From: Candidatus Omnitrophota bacterium
GTDB taxonomy: Bacteria > Omnitrophota > Gorgyraeia > Duberdicusellales > 4484-171
Direction of reading: 5' to 3'
Assembly: GCA_014728785.1 (NCBI GenBank)
Contig: WJKZ01000009.1
Span: forward strand, 1 to 6,199
Length of the DNA stretch: 6,199 bases
The notes under the pieces are model-generated. The model was not told the origin of the DNA, did no database searches, and worked only from the letters and a program-made list of their open reading frames with translations. The first letter of the stretch is position 1, and every line of letters begins with the position of its first letter. Shown here one piece after another: positions 6,150-6,199 of the stretch. The position numbers were made by a program, and so were the translations under genes.

Positions 6150-6199
6150 AGAGCCAGTAAACAGAGTGATAATCTTTTTTAATTTCTGCACTTATAGGC

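Overview
The window looks bacterial. Genes have Shine-Dalgarno sequences a few bases before ATG, and two intergenic regions carry sigma-70-type extended -10 boxes with the same 10-mer, TGTTATAATA. The DNA is moderately AT-leaning, arginine is often AGG or AGA, and all genes lie on the + strand. The flanking genes, a DUF89 phosphatase and a DUF123 protein, are families shared by archaea and deep-branching or candidate-phylum bacteria. Omnitrophota or a similar anaerobe would fit, but that is a guess from gene style and not a placement.

Layout. Positions 1-593 are the 3' part of a DUF89 (ARMT1-like) metal-dependent phosphatase gene whose start lies outside the window. A 188-base gap follows, with a weak terminator-like hairpin and the best promoter of the window. 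Next come a PurF-like protein (782-2179), a 178-base gap, and a tightly coupled run: lysine 2,3-aminomutase KamA (2358-3674), a PurD-like ATP-grasp ligase (3674-5011, 1-base overlap) and an EctA-like GNAT acetyltransferase (5004-5492, 8-base overlap). A DUF123 protein (5543-6001) comes after a short gap with a weak hairpin. The last 198 bases hold no gene but contain a promoter firing out of the right edge.

The interesting part is 782-5492. Two proteins resemble the first two enzymes of purine synthesis, but both have changed at function-defining sites. The PurF-like protein has lost the catalytic N-terminal cysteine (Ser instead) and other glutaminase residues, yet keeps the PRPP loop and all four iron-sulfur cysteines. 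The PurD-like protein keeps the ATP-grasp core but has altered its N-terminal GGREHAL motif and other conserved loops. Between and after them sit a KamA with every known lysine-recognition residue, and an acetyltransferase resembling the ectoine enzyme that acetylates a diamino acid.

My reading, which is inference, is a small-molecule pathway. KamA makes beta-lysine, the EctA-like enzyme may acetylate its side-chain amine, and the PurF-like and PurD-like pair may make a phosphoribosylamine-type amine and join an amino acid, possibly beta-lysine, to it by an amide bond. A simpler alternative is an N-epsilon-acetyl-beta-lysine osmolyte pathway sitting next to two repurposed purine paralogues.
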